A stretch of 46,815 nucleotides of DNA. Origin: Thermoplasmatota archaeon. GTDB taxonomy: Archaea > Thermoplasmatota > Thermoplasmata > Thermoplasmatales > Thermoplasmataceae. The position numbers were made by a program, and so were the translations under genes. How positions within the stretch are numbered: the first letter of the stretch is position 1; every line of letters begins with the position of its first letter. The DNA lies in NCBI GenBank assembly GCA_023489425.1, contig JAMDCG010000018.1:1-46815 (forward strand). The letters run 5' to 3'. The notes under the pieces are model-generated. The model ran no database searches. It had not been told where the DNA came from and saw only the letters and a program-made list of their open reading frames with translations. This document shows, in pieces, positions 1-8,534 of the stretch.

Positions 1-500
1 CTTGCGTCTATAAATCCTGGATGGTAATCCATAATTTTTCTTAAATTTTCTATATTTATTTTTCCCGCAACACCAACCTTCTTATTTAAGAAGGGTTCTA
101 TATCACTCATCTTATCTACTATGCCACTCCTGCTTTCAAGAAGTACAAGATCTGCATTATGTGATCTTTCCCTCATTGTGTCTGATTCGATTACCTCTCG
201 ATCGACATCAATAACTGAGATTATCTTTCTTCCATCCTCTCTTACTTTTTCCATATCCTGAGCGGAGTTTGGAAAGTGCAGTTGAGCATAATCTTCTCCT
301 GAGTCATATTTCAATGATGTTTCCAGATCTGTATAAACTGAGGCAACGTTCATTCCATATTCCTTTAGTTCCTTCACCAGTTCCATTGATCCCTTTCTGG
401 GTGATAGATCCGAAAGAACAACTCCTATTATGGTAGCCCCGGAGTCACTGGCAATTTTTGCGTCTTCAATGTTTGTAACACCACATATTTTAAAAAACAG
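1..500 (-). CDS. trpF: Phosphoribosylanthranilate isomerase TrpF, partial (3' end outside window)
   Basis: Converts phosphoribosylanthranilate to CdRP in tryptophan synthesis. Reading the minus strand gives an N-terminus with the KICGVTN motif, whose Cys is the general base of the TIM-barrel isomerase, then GATIIGVV, a later VIDVD segment (catalytic Asp region) and VAGKINIEN, the phosphate-loop region. About 166 codons are visible and the last strand(s) are cut off by the window edge. The frame has a stop (TAA) at 516-518 and then no ATG, GTG or TTG before KICG; the first internal ATG is near codon 40 and would delete the catalytic Cys. A strong Shine-Dalgarno (AAGGAGG, 510-516) lies 9 nt before a CTG at 498-500, which I take as the start. 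It overlaps the end of trpD by 11 nt. Identity is firm; the start codon is inferred. Confidence 0.88.
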   Translation of the reverse strand, partial: MFFKICGVTNIEDAKIASDSGATIIGVVLSDLSPRKGSMELVKELKEYGMNVASVYTDLETSLKYDSGEDYAQLHFPNSAQDMEKVREDGRKIISVIDVDREVIESDTMRERSHNADLVLLESRSGIVDKMSDIEPFLNKKVGVAGKINIENLRKIMDYHPGFIDA

Positions 501-1509
501 ATGATATCGCCTCCTTTACCTTCCCACCTGTTATCTCATTGAGCTTTTCTATGGCATAACCATTCTTTATGCTCCTGTATGCCATTTTATATCCTTCATT
601 CATGTCCCTTGAGATGCCGTTCAGTATTAGACACGGGGCTGCATTGAGAGCTATGAATTTTGCTGCTGACTCGTTTTTGCCGTTCAGACCAGCAAGTGTT
701 TTCACAAAAATCTCATTTTTGTTCTCACCTGTGACCTCGTCTTCATCTATTCTTCCCTCTGTTATTTCACTGGCTTCTATCTCCTTCCTCTTTATGTTAT
801 TATCAACAAATGATAGAGTTGACTTTCCCTTGAATGAAATTTCATCCATTCCGTCGTTACCCATTACTATTATGCCCTTCCTGTTTTGCATTTTGATGAC
901 GTTTGAAAAAATATCAATTATCTGTGGTTCCGTGCAGCCTATTACTATTCTTCCAGGATTCAGGGGATTAGTCAGTGGCCCCATGAGATTAAAAATTGTT
1001 CTGTGACCTAACTTTTTTCGAACTGGAGAGAATTTTTTGAATGCATCATTATAAAATGAGGCGAGAAGAAACACGAAATTTTTTGATGCTAAATCTGCTC
1101 TTATTTCATTTTCATTTCTTGTAAAATTATACCCTGCCCTTTCCATGAAATCTGCCCCTCCGGACTTTCCGGTTATGCTTCTGTTTCCATGTTTTCCCAT
1201 GACTATTCCAAGTGAACTGCATACTATGGATGCTGCAGTGCTTACATTTATGGTTCCCTTCATGTCTCCCCCAGTTCCAACAATATCAGTGCAACCTGAA
1301 TATTCACCAACGGATGCAAGTTTTCTAAGTCCCTTAGAGAATCCAGATATCTCATTCAAATTTTCACCCCTAACATGGATTGCAGAAAGAAATGCAGCCC
1401 TTTCTGAATCATTTATTTCTTCTCTGCAGAGATAGGCAGGTAACTCTTCCATCTCACTTTCATCTATTTGACTTCCTTCTATTATCTTCATTACGGTTTC
1501 AGATACCAT
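490..1509 (-). CDS. trpD: Anthranilate phosphoribosyltransferase TrpD
   Basis: Transfers phosphoribosyl from PRPP to anthranilate in tryptophan synthesis. The 339-residue length is normal for the family. Visible motifs are the PRPP-binding DIVGTGGD loop near residues 76-83, the GKHGNRSITGKSGGADF segment that follows, and NLMGPLTNP near residue 173. The start at 1509 overlaps the 3' end of trpA by 11 nt; a second ATG six codons in is also possible. Its last codons contain the Shine-Dalgarno for trpF, so the two are translationally linked. Third gene of the trpBADF operon. Confidence 0.96.
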   Translation of the reverse strand: MVSETVMKIIEGSQIDESEMEELPAYLCREEINDSERAAFLSAIHVRGENLNEISGFSKGLRKLASVGEYSGCTDIVGTGGDMKGTINVSTAASIVCSSLGIVMGKHGNRSITGKSGGADFMERAGYNFTRNENEIRADLASKNFVFLLASFYNDAFKKFSPVRKKLGHRTIFNLMGPLTNPLNPGRIVIGCTEPQIIDIFSNVIKMQNRKGIIVMGNDGMDEISFKGKSTLSFVDNNIKRKEIEASEITEGRIDEDEVTGENKNEIFVKTLAGLNGKNESAAKFIALNAAPCLILNGISRDMNEGYKMAYRSIKNGYAIEKLNEITGGKVKEAISSVF

Positions 1510-2233
1510 TGAGACCCTCCTCCAGCATATTTACTTTTGAGTCAAAACCAGCCATGTCCCCTGTTTCCATAAATGGAACAAGACTTGAACCAACTGCTAT
1601 ACCGTCTGCACCAGATTTACCAAGTTCACTGATCTCCTCTAAGCTGTTAATTCCGAATCCAAATATCAGCTCACGTCCAGGGCACAGTTCTTTAATTCTT
1701 TTTACCATAAGATCAATACTAACAGGAACTCTTATTCCAGTTGACGGCTGTAAACCGTGATAGATCCAGTCATTTGTCCTGGATGCAATGTCCCTGATTA
1801 CCATATCGGGAGTGGAAGAGGTAAAAAATGGAATAAGTGAAAGACCAGAATAGTCCATTTTTTCGATTAGACTGTTCCTTTCCGGAAAGTAATCAGTCAG
1901 CAGATCAGGGATTATGGCTCCACTGAATCCCATTGATTTCAGATTTCCCAGAAATTCCCTTTCCTTCCCTATGAAGTGATTGTAGTAAACAAGAGTGTAA
2001 ACTTTTATTCCCTTTGATGTGGCAGTTTCTACTGTTTTTCTTAACATATCCTCAGAATAGTTTGCCTTAGCCCTGCTATGGGTCTTTCTGATCACTGGGC
2101 CGTCATAATAAGGGTGGTCTGTTGGTATCCCCAGTTCCAGATAGTCATATCTGTGCTTGAGGGAACGGTCGAAGAATTTCTGAAATGTTTCCCTATCGGG
2201 ATATGGGAATGTAAAATACAGTGCCAGTTTCAT
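1499..2233 (-). CDS. trpA: Tryptophan synthase alpha chain TrpA
   Basis: Cleaves indole-3-glycerol phosphate to indole and glyceraldehyde-3-phosphate, passing indole to TrpB. The 244 aa are slightly short for the family (about 250-270). The catalytic pair is visible as E33 in LELGIP and D44 in YYDGPVI, with the 11-residue spacing expected from the bacterial enzyme. The phosphate-binding loop appears as FGFGINS and GIAVGSS near the C-terminus. The start codon lies one base after the trpB stop, and the 3' end overlaps trpD, so trpB, trpA and trpD form one tightly packed transcription unit. Confidence 0.96.
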   Translation of the reverse strand: MKLALYFTFPYPDRETFQKFFDRSLKHRYDYLELGIPTDHPYYDGPVIRKTHSRAKANYSEDMLRKTVETATSKGIKVYTLVYYNHFIGKEREFLGNLKSMGFSGAIIPDLLTDYFPERNSLIEKMDYSGLSLIPFFTSSTPDMVIRDIASRTNDWIYHGLQPSTGIRVPVSIDLMVKRIKELCPGRELIFGFGINSLEEISELGKSGADGIAVGSSLVPFMETGDMAGFDSKVNMLEEGLNGI

Positions 2234-2234
2234 C

Positions 2235-3476
2235 CTAATCCCTTATTATGGAAAGATCGAGCAACCCATGTCCGCTGAGATTAAATACCACGGTTTTTCC
2301 CTGATTTTCAGGGTTCCTGCAGTAATCAATAACAGTTGCAATTGCGTGCGATGATTCTGGTGCTGGTACTATACCCTGGGTTCTTGCAAACAATTCCATT
2401 GCCTGCATGCTTCTCTCTTCTGTAACCTCATCTGTCTTGATTCTCCCATTTTTTATCAGAAGTGATAAAGCAGGAGCTGCGCCGTGATATCTCAACCCTC
2501 CTGCATAGATGGATGGTGGAACAAAATCAGCTCCAAGTGACAACATTTTTAATTCTGGCATTATACCTGCTGTGTCTATGAGATCATATTTGTAATCACC
2601 CTTACTGAACTTCGGAACCTCACTGGCAGCAGTTGCAATCATTTCTGTATCGCTTCCAACAAATGGAAATGTGAAGCCTGAAAAGTTACTTCCTCCACCA
2701 ACACAGCCAATGAGTGTATCAACCTTTTCTCCTATTGCCTCCAGCTGCTTTTTTGTTTCCTGCCCGATCACACTCTGATGTGTTATTACGGAATTTTCCA
2801 CACTCCCCATCATATATTTCAGATCATGATCCAGAGCATACTGCACAGCCTCACTGATTGCAATACCCAGAGTTCCGGGATGTTCTGGATTTTCAGAAAG
2901 AACCTTCCTTCCGTATTCTGTCAGATTACTTGGACTTGCATATGTATTTCCACCATAGAGTTTTATGATCTTCTTTCTCAACGGTTTCTGATCATAACTC
3001 ACCCTTACCATGAAGATAGTAGATCTGATTCTGTTCAGGGTGGCTGCAAGGGCAGTGGCTGTTCCCCACTGACCTGCACCTGTTTCTGTCACAACTTCCT
3101 CCACACCCTCCTTTCCTGCATAATAGGCCTGTGGGAGTGCGGTATTTATCTTGTGAGAACCTGTGGCAGTAGCTCCTTCATTTTTGAAGAATATTTTCCC
3201 CCTGAAATTAAGCAACTTTTCCATGTTTAATGCCCTAACAAGAGGTGTGGGTCTTCCAATCTGTAAATACTGCTCTATAACCTCATCCGGTATATTCTCA
3301 TATCTGCTTGACGTGAATTCCTGCCTGAGTATCTCCTTTGGCAGTATCCTGTTTAGAAGGTCTATTGATGATTTCTCAGTATCGTGATCTCTTGGCGGTG
3401 AAAGTGGTTCTGGAAGATCAGGGGCTATATTATACCATTTTCTTGGTATTATTTCCTCCTTTGCTATTTCGTACAT
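2235..3476 (-). CDS. trpB: Tryptophan synthase beta chain, TrpB2 type
   Basis: PLP enzyme that condenses indole with serine. The 413-residue length, the N-terminal [16 protein letters not shown] segment and the ETGAGQWG motif (residues 131-138) mark the TrpB2 subfamily rather than classical TrpB1, which carries ETGAGQHG. The PLP lysine is K109 in [10 protein letters not shown]131 is the equivalent of the catalytic Glu, and the glycine-rich phosphate loop is [10 protein letters not shown]. It is the first gene of the operon. A TATA-like element (3497-3506) centred about 25 nt upstream predicts a leaderless mRNA starting at or near the ATG. Some archaea use an operon-encoded TrpB2 as the TrpA partner, which this layout suggests here. 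Confidence 0.96.
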   Translation of the reverse strand: MYEIAKEEIIPRKWYNIAPDLPEPLSPPRDHDTEKSSIDLLNRILPKEILRQEFTSSRYENIPDEVIEQYLQIGRPTPLVRALNMEKLLNFRGKIFFKNEGATATGSHKINTALPQAYYAGKEGVEEVVTETGAGQWGTATALAATLNRIRSTIFMVRVSYDQKPLRKKIIKLYGGNTYASPSNLTEYGRKVLSENPEHPGTLGIAISEAVQYALDHDLKYMMGSVENSVITHQSVIGQETKKQLEAIGEKVDTLIGCVGGGSNFSGFTFPFVGSDTEMIATAASEVPKFSKGDYKYDLIDTAGIMPELKMLSLGADFVPPSIYAGGLRYHGAAPALSLLIKNGRIKTDEVTEERSMQAMELFARTQGIVPAPESSHAIATVIDYCRNPENQGKTVVFNLSGHGLLDLSIIRD

Positions 3477-3496
3477 AATACAGTAATGTAATGTTC

Positions 3497-3506
3497 ATAT
3501 TTATAC
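3497..3506 (-). promoter_or_regulatory. TATA box of the trp operon
   Basis: On the minus strand the sequence reads TATAAATATG, centred about 25 nt before the trpB ATG at 3476. Archaeal transcription normally starts about 25 nt downstream of the TATA centre, which would put the transcript start on the start codon. No attenuator or operator-like inverted repeat is obvious between here and the ATG. Confidence 0.55.
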
Positions 3507-3584
3507 ATTAATGCTTATAATTCGATATAATTAATATTATTCTGTGATATAAAATTTAAAAACCTTACTAATTTCTAATTCCGA

Positions 3585-4238
3585 TTAATCCTTTATACCT
3601 CTGTGTATGTACACAGAACCAGCTCCTAATCTGAAAGTCTCCACATTCCTGTATCCAGATTTCTTCATCATCTGTGAGAACTGAATTGGTGTGACAAAAT
3701 TTTTAACTGAATTTGCAAGGTATGTATATGCCTCTGTGTGGGACACCCTGTTCATTACTGGTGGCACTAACCTGTAAAAATATATTCTAAAAGCAGGTGC
3801 AATAAAGCTTTTTCCAGGATCGAATATATCCATGTTGCAGAATATACCTCCAGGCTTCAGTGTTCTGTAGGATTCGTCCAGATAATTCTGCAGGGTTGGA
3901 ATATTTCTTGTAAGAAAACATGAAACACACCTATCAAACTTTTCATCCTCAAATGGTAATTTCTCTGCTGATGCAACAGTGAAATTTACATTTCTTATTG
4001 GACCTGGGAACATTTCCTTTGTTAGGTCCACTGCATCTATTATAAGATCAGGTATTCTGCGCAGCATCTCCTCCGTGACCTTCCCCGATCCTGCACCGAT
4101 ATCCTCCACATGCATTCCAGGCCTGATGTCCAGAAGATCTATCACGAATTTTCTCCATCGCCTGTCCATACCAAAACTCATCAAAGAGTCGATAAAATCA
4201 TATTTCGTACTGATCGATTTGAATATCTCCCTGACCAT
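3585..4238 (-). CDS. UbiE/MenG-like quinone C-methyltransferase
   Basis: Class I SAM-dependent methyltransferase of 217 aa. The N-terminus (KSISTKYDFIDSLMSFGMDRRWRK in pattern) and the motif-I loop VEDIGAGSGKV are characteristic of the UbiE/COQ5/MenG family. ASAEKLPFEDEKFD is the usual post-motif segment, and RTLKPGGIF follows. The family methylates the ring of demethylmenaquinone or related quinones at the membrane; Thermoplasmatales make menaquinone and thermoplasmaquinone, so this role is plausible. It lies 19 nt after the DUF424 gene. A very strong Shine-Dalgarno (AAGGAGGT) sits only about 2 nt before the ATG, which is unusually close. The exact quinone substrate is not shown by the sequence. 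Confidence 0.82.
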   Translation of the reverse strand: MVREIFKSISTKYDFIDSLMSFGMDRRWRKFVIDLLDIRPGMHVEDIGAGSGKVTEEMLRRIPDLIIDAVDLTKEMFPGPIRNVNFTVASAEKLPFEDEKFDRCVSCFLTRNIPTLQNYLDESYRTLKPGGIFCNMDIFDPGKSFIAPAFRIYFYRLVPPVMNRVSHTEAYTYLANSVKNFVTPIQFSQMMKKSGYRNVETFRLGAGSVYIHRGIKD

Positions 4239-4257
4239 GACCTCCTTTTCCAGATCA

Positions 4258-4563
4258 TCACCTTATCATTTTAGCGAACTGTGCATGTGGTACTCCTGAA
4301 ATTGTGATTATGTTTCCCCTTTCAACAATCCTGCATTTTATTGCAAGTTCCACCGTGTTTTTACCCACAAAGTTTCCTATTGTGCACATGTTCATGCTTT
4401 CGGCCAGAAATTTTTCTGTTACCTTTGTAGAACCGTAGAATGATTCCTTCACGTCAATGTGAAGAATGCCTTCCCTTAGCTCCTTTCCTATGAGATCCTC
4501 ATCCGCTGCACTTAAAAGTATTTCATCCCTTATCTGTGTTAGTTTAGCCCTGTAAGCCTTCAA
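4258..4563 (-). CDS. DUF424 family archaeal protein
   Basis: A 101-residue protein matching the conserved archaeal DUF424 pattern: ADEDLIGKELREG near residues 20-32, a DVKESFYGS segment, then NFVGKNTVELAIKC and the C-terminal ISGVPHAQF signature. The family is widespread in archaea and often sits among translation or replication genes, but its role is not established as far as I know. No membrane segment or metal motif is visible. It starts 4 nt after the mcm stop codon and is almost certainly cotranscribed with it. Confidence 0.85.
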   Translation of the reverse strand: MKAYRAKLTQIRDEILLSAADEDLIGKELREGILHIDVKESFYGSTKVTEKFLAESMNMCTIGNFVGKNTVELAIKCRIVERGNIITISGVPHAQFAKMIR

Positions 4564-4567
4564 TTTA

Positions 4568-6724
4568 TCACACCCTGTCTATATATCCAGGTCCTGGGCT
4601 GTAGAGATAGCCTGTTTCTCTTGCCCTCTCCAGTGATTTTGCAAACTTTTCCCTTGGGATACCTCTTTCCATTGCTGATCTCAGAATATCCTGTTCCTTT
4701 ACAAGGCTTCCATCAGAACCCTTCAAATCAGCTATTATCTCATAAATTATTTCAAGATCTGATCTCTGCCTTGCACTGGTTCCAGTCATCAGAAGATCTA
4801 TGTCTACTCCTTCATCATCGCTTGCCACATCCTTGAGGTATGAATCCACTATTCTCTTCGCAAGCATAGCATCGTCGATTGAAACAAATTCGGATAATCT
4901 TGCCTTTGCTGCCGCCTCAGCGAGCCTTATGGTTGACTCCAGCTGTCTTGCAGTTATAGGAACGGACTTGTATTTACCTATCTGGTGACCTGTGTTTCTT
5001 GTAAGAACATACTCCTGACTCAGATATTCCATTGCCTCGTCTGTAAGTCTTGGGATTATATGTCCCTTTGCGTAAGCGACATATTTTCTCAGCATCTCCC
5101 TTGGAATTGGTGGTTCATATTTTCTTTCGTTATCACCAATGCTACCGTCCTCAACATTATTCATTTCCATACTCTTGAAAATTTCTCCAAGTCTGTGAAC
5201 CTCCAGAACGTGATCTGCAAGGTTCTTGTCCCTTTCCTGATCAGGATTGTCTATAAGCTTGAAGATAACATCGAACCTTGAAATGAGTGGGAGTGGGAAA
5301 TCTAACTGCTTCATGAAATCCTCCTCAGCATCAAATCTTCCATTTTTTGGATTTGCTGCTGCCAGAACAGAACACCTTGATTTAAGTGTTGCCATGATTC
5401 CTGCTTTTGAGATAGTTACAGTTTGCTGTTCCATTGCTTCATGCATGGCGGAAGTATCTCTTTCATCCATCTTATCAAGTTCATCTATGGACACGAATCC
5501 GTTATCAGCCAGAACAAGTGCTCCTGCCTCCAGTGTCCATCTACCTTCGCCAAATTCATCCCTCACTGCGGCGGCAGTCAGTCCGGCTGCACTGGAACCC
5601 TTTCCAATTGCCATAACACCTCTTGGTGATATTTCAGACATATACCTTAAAAGCTGTGATTTTGCAGTTCCTGGATCACCGACCATCAGTATGTGTATAT
5701 CACCTCTTATTATGGTGCCGTCCTTCATGAATTTCCTGACTCCCCCAAACATCTGCAGAACTAGAGTTTTCTTAATATTATCAAGACCATAGATTGTTGG
5801 TGCTATGGAGTCCGCGAGCTTGTCTATGATTTTAGGATCCCTTGAGAGCTCCCTTATGCTCTCTTCCTCCGCATCACTGATTTTAATTTCCTCCAGTTCT
5901 TTTGTGGTTTTTCTAAAGTTTATTGCGTAAAGAAATATATTGAACTCAGTCAGAAGGTTACCTGAATAGATTTTTTGCTCTGCTCTTAATATCCCATCCA
6001 TTGTAACTCTATCCCCAGGGAATAGTTTACCTGAAAGATCATCTTCAACTATAACGGTAAGTCTCAGTGGTTGAGCACCTCCATTTATTGTTTCTGGATT
6101 TTCCTGAAGTTCTATCTTTTCCGTATCAATGAACTGGGAATCTTCGATTATTAATGAAAACCTCGCCTTTGGTTTCTCTCCGTGGCATTCCTCATTGGAG
6201 CACCTTTCAGGTTCCTCAAGCTTTCCCCTGTTTTGCAGTACAAAAGTTCTTGATCCACACAGAGAACATTGAAATGCTGCGTTGTAAAGTCTTGGAATAA
6301 CTTCTGTATTTTTTCTTATAATTCCAGTGATACTCAGAAGCTTTCCAACATTCATGCTTCGTATGTTCCTAATATCTATCCCAAGGTGCTCAGGCAGATT
6401 ATACAATCTTATGTTTATGATTATAGAATTTGAATCCTTAATGAGATAGTTCCAGCCTGAATTGGAGATGAATTTCCTGACCCTTGATATGGCTATCTCA
6501 ATTGCCTCCTCAGAATTCTGTAGAACATAGGTTGCGAAATCGACATCGAATTCATCTATATCCTCGTAGGATATGAAAAGACTGCGCTGTTCGGGATAAT
6601 GGGAGCTCAACTCTGTTATTTTGTCATAATAATGGTATTCCTGAAAAAATGCGTCCCAAAGGCTTTCCTTCTGATCCCTATCTAGCCTTATTTTTTCCGT
6701 TGACTGGACATGATCGCTGAACAT
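4568..6724 (-). CDS. mcm: Replicative DNA helicase MCM
   Basis: The archaeal replicative helicase, a homohexamer that unwinds DNA ahead of the fork. The 718 aa contain an N-terminal DNA-binding region with a zinc site (C153, C156, C175, C180), an AAA+ core with Walker A GDPGTAKS (349-356), Walker B VSIDEL (411-416) and the arginine-finger SRFD (482-485), and a C-terminal winged-helix region (about 640-718). All catalytic residues are present and there is no intein. The start at 6724 has a TATA-like ATTAATACAT about 25 nt upstream, suggesting a leaderless transcript that continues into the DUF424 and methyltransferase genes. Confidence 0.98.
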   Translation of the reverse strand: MFSDHVQSTEKIRLDRDQKESLWDAFFQEYHYYDKITELSSHYPEQRSLFISYEDIDEFDVDFATYVLQNSEEAIEIAISRVRKFISNSGWNYLIKDSNSIIINIRLYNLPEHLGIDIRNIRSMNVGKLLSITGIIRKNTEVIPRLYNAAFQCSLCGSRTFVLQNRGKLEEPERCSNEECHGEKPKARFSLIIEDSQFIDTEKIELQENPETINGGAQPLRLTVIVEDDLSGKLFPGDRVTMDGILRAEQKIYSGNLLTEFNIFLYAINFRKTTKELEEIKISDAEEESIRELSRDPKIIDKLADSIAPTIYGLDNIKKTLVLQMFGGVRKFMKDGTIIRGDIHILMVGDPGTAKSQLLRYMSEISPRGVMAIGKGSSAAGLTAAAVRDEFGEGRWTLEAGALVLADNGFVSIDELDKMDERDTSAMHEAMEQQTVTISKAGIMATLKSRCSVLAAANPKNGRFDAEEDFMKQLDFPLPLISRFDVIFKLIDNPDQERDKNLADHVLEVHRLGEIFKSMEMNNVEDGSIGDNERKYEPPIPREMLRKYVAYAKGHIIPRLTDEAMEYLSQEYVLTRNTGHQIGKYKSVPITARQLESTIRLAEAAAKARLSEFVSIDDAMLAKRIVDSYLKDVASDDEGVDIDLLMTGTSARQRSDLEIIYEIIADLKGSDGSLVKEQDILRSAMERGIPREKFAKSLERARETGYLYSPGPGYIDRV

Positions 6725-6845
6725 TATTTACCATATGTCAGTATGTATTAATGAATTTTGTTTTGATTTTTCGTATAAACAAAGTCAGACATAAATATGA
6801 TATATTTTAGTTCCCGATTTGATTAAAATAGTTACGGAGCACCGT

Positions 6846-7133
6846 TCAGGAAATTTCTCTGAGTTTCTTTTCTGCTGAGTTTTCACTGTCAAGCCTGTGA
6901 TCTATTTTTATTATTGTTTCAACCCTTTTAATACCCATTGAGATTATTTTTTCCTCACCTTTCTCTATGGCACTAAAGAGTTCATCCAGAGTATTTCCTT
7001 CTATGACAGTTGACATGCTACCTGGAATGACGTTCAAGCCAGTTTCCTTAAGCGCATTTACTGCTGCTTTGACGTATTTAGCTGCCGATGTTCCATCCCC
7101 AACGGGGTAGTAAGTTACTTCCAGTAGGATCAT
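6846..7133 (-). CDS. MTH1187/YkoF-family thiamine-binding protein
   Basis: A 95-residue ferredoxin-like-fold protein. The opening ILLEVTYYPVGDGTSAAKYVKAA and the middle PGSMSTVIEGNTLDELFSAI are typical of the MTH1187 (DUF77) family, whose members form tetramers and bind thiamine or related small ligands. The IKIDHR segment at residues 76-81 is the usual C-terminal strand. It lies alone between mcm and a dehydrogenase, with 121 nt on one side and 39 nt on the other. Cotranscription with the upstream dehydrogenase is possible. The ligand is not shown by the sequence. Confidence 0.82.
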   Translation of the reverse strand: MILLEVTYYPVGDGTSAAKYVKAAVNALKETGLNVIPGSMSTVIEGNTLDELFSAIEKGEEKIISMGIKRVETIIKIDHRLDSENSAEKKLREIS

Positions 7134-7172
7134 GAGACAAAATAACTGATTAAGACTTAAGGTTTATCAATC

Positions 7173-8129
7173 TTATGTGTAATCCTCTCTTCTAACGACA
7201 TTATGGGGTTTTCCGGTCTTCATCCATAATTCTACGTTCTTGAGTGCACTCATAAACGCATTGATGTCAATATCCGGAACTATTCCTGAGTTATGAGGTG
7301 AACCAATGACATTAGGCAGGTCTAGAAATGGATATTTCATTTCGTATTCTCCTGTTGTTATTGGCTCCTGCCACCATACGTCAATACCAGCCTTAAATTC
7401 TGGATTTTCCCTGAGGTGATTATATAGGTCTTGTTCGTTTATTATGGCAGCTCTTGCGACGTTTACAAGAATAGCGTCTTTTTTCATTTTTTTGAGTTTA
7501 TCACTGGTTATAAGATTTTTCGTGTATCTGTTCAGTGGAAGGCTTATGAATACAAAGTCTGAGCTTTGAAGCACCCTGTCAAGCGAATCCAGATTGCCCG
7601 AAAAAGAGACATTTTCACTTACAGGTTTTCTTGAGATTACCTGTAGTTCCATTCCAATTCCTCTACATAGTCTTCCAATCTCTCTTCCTATTCCACCATA
7701 ACCCAGTACTCCAGCCATTTTTCCCTCCAGTTTAATGCTCGGTGATCTCTGATTAAACACTCCATTCTTCATTTTCATGTGATTTGATAAAAGATTTTTC
7801 GATAGCGCCATAGCCATGGAAACTGCATGTTCTGCAACGGGCAATGCAAAGGCACCAGCATTGCTACATACTGTGATATTATCTGGAATCTGATTGAAAT
7901 CAAGCAGATCTACACCTGCTGAAAGGGTTTGAATGAGTTTGAGTTTTGGTAGTTTTGAAATATATGAATTCATCGTCCTTAGTTTTGGGATAAAGGAAAG
8001 AAGAGCTTCAACATCACTCCAGTCATTCCCGTCTTCTTCAAAGATTGCCTGCATCCCTATTGATTCTGCCATTTTTCTTGCAACTTCCTTCATGTCATCG
8101 GGAACCTTTGCCAGTATGAGTAATTTCAT
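7173..8129 (-). CDS. D-isomer-specific 2-hydroxyacid dehydrogenase
   Basis: NAD(P)-dependent reductase of 2-oxoacids such as glyoxylate, hydroxypyruvate or phosphohydroxypyruvate. The 318-residue protein has the Rossmann motif GYGGIG (143-148) and the catalytic triad R226 (VNVARAA), E255 (QEP) and H279 (SPHNSG). It lacks the C-terminal ACT domain of many SerA proteins, so a glyoxylate/hydroxypyruvate-type reductase is at least as likely as phosphoglycerate dehydrogenase. Substrate and cofactor specificity cannot be read with confidence. A TATA-like TTATTTAAT lies about 25 nt upstream of the ATG. Confidence 0.88.
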   Translation of the reverse strand: MKLLILAKVPDDMKEVARKMAESIGMQAIFEEDGNDWSDVEALLSFIPKLRTMNSYISKLPKLKLIQTLSAGVDLLDFNQIPDNITVCSNAGAFALPVAEHAVSMAMALSKNLLSNHMKMKNGVFNQRSPSIKLEGKMAGVLGYGGIGREIGRLCRGIGMELQVISRKPVSENVSFSGNLDSLDRVLQSSDFVFISLPLNRYTKNLITSDKLKKMKKDAILVNVARAAIINEQDLYNHLRENPEFKAGIDVWWQEPITTGEYEMKYPFLDLPNVIGSPHNSGIVPDIDINAFMSALKNVELWMKTGKPHNVVRREDYT

Positions 8130-8534
8130 ATATTGACATGAATGTATTGATTATTTAATTTACTGAGATTGGTCGGTATTCTGTAAATTTAAAAATTTCA
8201 AAGCTTATAAGATTGATATGAGGTTATGGGTGTTTTTAGCGTAACCTGTGTTTATTATTCATGTTTTTGAAATTGTATTCTACTTATTGCCAGAATATCA
8301 AGGGAAAGAGTGATTCTTAGAATGGTTAAAACTTGAGAATATTCTTTTTTGCCGGTCTCTTGTTTGATATAGACTCCACTTGGAAATCTTTCGCTCTCAC
8401 ACTATGGGCTTTTTAATGTATATACAGTGTACCATCTTATTTTTCCTGAAGGAAGACTGCTAATCTAAATATAACACCAAGTGATATGGTATAAAAAGAC
8501 AGAAAAATATCTGTATTAAAAGAAGAGTGCACAA
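8130..8534. other. 405-nt intergenic region before the DEAD-box gene
   Basis: Divergent promoters occupy both ends: an AT-rich element near 8150-8160 for the dehydrogenase (-) and TATAAAAAG near 8490-8498 for the helicase (+). In between is a short inverted repeat AGGTTA/TAACCT at 8221-8247 with a 15-nt loop. Only very small frames exist (8 and 19 codons) and I see no tRNA, no C/D-box pair and no gene remnant. The stretch is longer than most spacers in the window. Confidence 0.5.
8490..8498 (+). promoter_or_regulatory. TATA box of the DEAD-box helicase gene
   Basis: TATAAAAAG is centred about 41 nt before the ATG at 8535, predicting a leader of roughly 15-16 nt. The leader is purine-rich (AAAAGAAGAG) and could offer a weak ribosome site. 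Confidence 0.5.

Noticed and set aside
3445..3461. AAGGAGG inside the first codons of trpB as an internal ribosome site
   Set aside because: It is followed by ATA codons rather than a start, and the KEE residues it encodes belong to the TrpB2 N-terminus.
5247..5792. 181-codon open frame on the + strand within mcm
   Set aside because: Antisense to the AAA+ core of MCM, Ser-rich and without domain features.
8221..8247. AGGTTA/TAACCT inverted repeat as a terminator or operator
   Set aside because: A six-base stem with a 15-nt loop is weak and could be chance in AT-rich DNA; kept only as a note in the spacer entry.
8218..8320. Two tiny frames (8 and 19 codons) before the DEAD-box gene as leader peptides
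   Set aside because: No ribosome site, no coding signature and no link to a structure; frames of this size arise by chance.
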